A stretch of DNA of 64,000 bases from Theristus sp. LFF4_11 (lineage: Eukaryota; Nematoda; Chromadorea; Monhysterida; Xyalidae): the NCBI GenBank assembly GCA_030248135.1, contig JASANC010001711.1, positions 124,001-188,000 of the forward strand, written 5' to 3'. Within the stretch, counting starts at the first letter, position 1; each line of letters starts with the position of its first letter. This document shows positions 61,438 through 64,000 of the stretch, in pieces. The notes below the pieces were generated by a model. It was not told the origin of the DNA, searched no databases, and saw only the letters and a program-made list of their open reading frames with translations. The position numbers were made by a program, and so were the translations under genes.

Positions 61438-63843
61438 AAAGTTTGCCACTGCAATGAAAAGCCTGTTTGCCAACTGCCCCCCATTGCAGACATCGCACTG
61501 GCCACGCGCGAGTCAGAGCGCTGCGACCGTGTGCCGCTCACTTCTCCCGCGCCCCGAGCGCTCCCGGAGCAATTCTCGATCGTCGACGACGCCTACAGTC
61601 CGTCCAAGTGCAGCTATCACCAAGCAATCTCCGCTCGACCAGCCTCACTCGACGCGGCCATGTTCACGATCTCGATTGGACGCATGATTCTGGACGTTGT
61701 GCTGCTCGCACTGTCCGGCATCGGTCTCTTGCTGTATGATCAGTTGGCTGTACCCGTTGAACGGGGACTCTACTGCGACGACGACTCGCTGCGATACCCG
61801 TACAAGCCGGACACGGTCTCGCGGCTGCTGTGCGCGGTCGTTGGCGGCGGCATCGCCATCATGCTCGTGCGTGTGCTCGCGGTTTTTTTGACGCTGGTTT
61901 TTTTGTGGGCTGTCTCTGTTGTTCAACGCAATTGTAATGCGCTTCAGACAATCGCTGCTTTCTGAAAACCTGAGTTTTTTTCCCAGATCATCGTCTTCGA
62001 AACGCTGCGTGTGCTGGTTGAAAATCGTGAATTCAAAGACCAAGCTCCGCCGGAGGCATGGAAGTACAACATCGGCAAATTTCAAATACACCGGATATGG
62101 CCGCGGTTGTGGATGTGCATTGGTGAGAATAATTCAGCTTCGTCACCCACTGAAATCATTGAGTCCAATCAATTTGAATATTTTGTTGAACGTTGAATTC
62201 TACTTGTGACAGTTCTGTTTTGTGGCAATTTTTAGTTGTTTTTTTTGGCAGGTTTCTTTCTGTTCGGTGCGATCGCAGACCAGTTGATTGCGGACATTGG
62301 CAAGTTCAATATCGGCCGACTTCGGCCGCACTTTTGGGACATCTGCAAGCCGAACACAACAGCGTGCGACACCACTGACGGTCTGTGCGTATATGAGCTC
62401 GCAGTTGGAGAACTTTTGGGGTTGGGGTTGAAATTGTTTAGGTTGGGGTTGGGGAACTTGCGATGTTTGACGATTCGGGTGGACTGGAGGGCAAAAATTC
62501 GTTTGCAGAGGTACGACGACACGTCTACATCGACGGCTTCGAGTGCACCGTGACAGATCGACCGAAAGAGCTGCACGACTCGCGTCTCTCGTTTCCGTCC
62601 GGTCACGCGGCGTTCAGCTTCTACAGCATGGTCTTCGCCGTGGTCAGCTTCTTCGCAGTTTTGCATGATCTCTCGCACTGAGACGAAATTGTAGTTTCGC
62701 TGTTCAGTTTGTTCTCGAGTGAGCTGTTTTTTTAGCCATCCACTCTTTGCATAGCCAGTTTTTCGCGAATCACTCTGGTTTCATTTCATGCTTACATTAG
62801 AGTAGTTCCGAGAGCGTTTCCGGTGTTTTCAGTTCAAACGCTCTTGTCTTGACGCACTGATTTGGTGGATCGTGTGAATAGTGAAAGTGGGGTTGGCAAA
62901 AACCGGTTTTTTTCAAACCGAAAAAAACGGGGAAAAACTGGAACTAAAAATTGGAGAGCTTGAAGTTTGTGCAAAAAATGTTAACTTTAAGCAGGAAATT
63001 GCAAAACTTTTAAAAACAGTCCGCTGGTCGTTTTGCCAGGTGCAGTTCAGTTGAATGACAGCAAAGCGTCCTGGATGCCCGTTTTGCAGCTGTACCTGCA
63101 GTCGCGCGTCTACTGGCCGCTGTACAGTCGCCTCGGCACGCCTGTCATTCAGACGCTGTGCTTCGCGTGGGCCGTCTATGTGGCCGTGTCGCGTATATCC
63201 GACTACAAACACCACTGGAGTGACGTGTTCGCCGGTTCACTCTTGGGCGCAACCGTCGCCGTGCTCGTCGTCAGTTGGGCGGTTTTTTTTCCTCGTTTCA
63301 AATTGAAGATTTTTGAATGGCAAATTCGGAGATCTGCAGCGTAGAACGGTAGAATTTTTAATTTGCAAAAACTACTGCTCCCATTGTCGTCATTGGCATT
63401 CTCAATTCCACACGTGAAGTTCGCTGTTTGCGGTTTTGCCCGGTAGACTGCGCACCGCGGTGCCCCCTCGGCTCGTCAGTGCGGCGGTCACCGGGCAGAA
63501 CAGCGAAACCGTTTTGTCTTCAGAGCAGAGCTTATAGTCTGTCTCGATACCATGTTTGCGTGTCCTACCAAATTTGGTGAAGCGGAGCGAACTGTTCATT
63601 TTGACTGCGAGACGTGCACATTTTGTTGTCGCCAATTATCCACTTCACTTGACCACCAACTTTGTTCGAAACACACAGGCGGCGGTGGTGGCGCGTCTGT
63701 TCGACCGTCGCGAGCTGCCCCCCGAGTATGAACGGCGTTACTTTGAGCCGGGACGTGAAATACGTCTGGACACGACGTGCCACCCGCAACCGGCCACAGC
63801 ACAAAGCGCGCGCACACAACAACAACTGCAACACGAATTCTGA
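61435..63843 (+). CDS. Lipid phosphate phosphatase (PAP2 family, LPP/wunen type)
   Basis: The product is an integral membrane ecto-phosphatase acting on phosphatidate, lysophosphatidate and related lipids. Six exons, 61435-61866, 61987-62122, 62252-62380, 62509-62642, 63090-63269 and 63679-63843, join to 391 residues. All three PAP2 signature motifs are present: KFNIGRLRP, FPSGH and SRISDYKHHWSD, with catalytic His residues intact. Membrane segments include MILDVVLLALSGIGLLLY and SRLLCAVVGGGIAIML. GLYCDDDSLRYPY matches the LPP first extracellular loop. The N-terminus before residue 76 is longer than in human LPP1-3; a second ATG at 61660 would remove it. The 5' end of exon 1 overlaps the SINE-B head by about 3 bp. 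Confidence 0.93.
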
Positions 63844-64000
63844 TCTTGAATGCCGCACGGGACAACGACAACACTGCAGGCTTTCTGCTTGTTACTCGTT
63901 TTTTGTTTTTCTTCCTGGGTGGTTCGCATCTAAATGGGTGGAATTTTTGCATCCGATTTTTTAAAAAAGATGCTGAATGCATCCTAGAAATGCATGCCAT
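63844..64000. other. 3' flank of lipid phosphatase gene
   Basis: The last 157 bp are probably 3' UTR and flank. I see no further feature. Confidence 0.4.

Overview
This 64 kb window is metazoan nuclear DNA, not prokaryotic. Every conserved gene is split by spliceosomal introns with pyrimidine-CAG acceptors. The gene set (mitochondrial ClpP, prohibitin-2, V-ATPase F, a Cys-loop channel, a receptor guanylyl cyclase) and the TTTCAG-type acceptors suit a nematode or nematode-like invertebrate. That placement is inference; no sequence here proves the species.

Genes from left to right. V-ATPase subunit F (+, 3403-5116) is followed by mitochondrial ClpP (+, 5928-7522), tail to tail with prohibitin-2 (-, 7852-13579). 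Three minus-strand genes follow 13.6-18.8 kb of repeats: a TTBK/CK1-like kinase (18816-20137), a Cys-loop receptor subunit (20676-23504) and a cytoplasmic tyrosine phosphatase (24115-26029). After about 8.5 kb of transposons comes SPTLC1, the serine palmitoyltransferase long-chain-base subunit (+, 34552-38073). A very large receptor guanylyl cyclase (+, about 41413-59338) has an intronless Fer3/FERD3L-class bHLH gene nested in one intron on the same strand. A lipid phosphate phosphatase (PAP2 family, +, 61435-63843) ends the window. The exon models were built by hand from splice signals, reading phase and protein-family similarity; the joins used keep frame except where stated.

The gaps at 1-5 kb, 13.6-18.8 kb and 26-34.5 kb, and several introns, are a layered pile of small DNA transposons. 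Many are packed with runs of 7-15 G (or C) separated by AAATTT-like cores. For several I could read matching 8-bp target-site duplications on both sides and find the uninterrupted target elsewhere in the same window. This makes them hAT-like insertions and lets the order of insertion be read directly. Also present are a gag-only LTR retroelement with 151-bp LTRs, a decayed hAT transposase, two tRNA-derived SINE families, Tc1/mariner-like miniatures, long foldback elements, telomere-like TTAGG-rich blocks, and an eight-copy 149-bp satellite inside a prohibitin-2 intron.

The genes are housekeeping and signalling loci with no common pathway. The biologically notable points are the transposon stratigraphy and G-tract architecture, the nested bHLH gene with a 49-codon membrane ORF just upstream, and the unusually long C-terminal tail of the cyclase.
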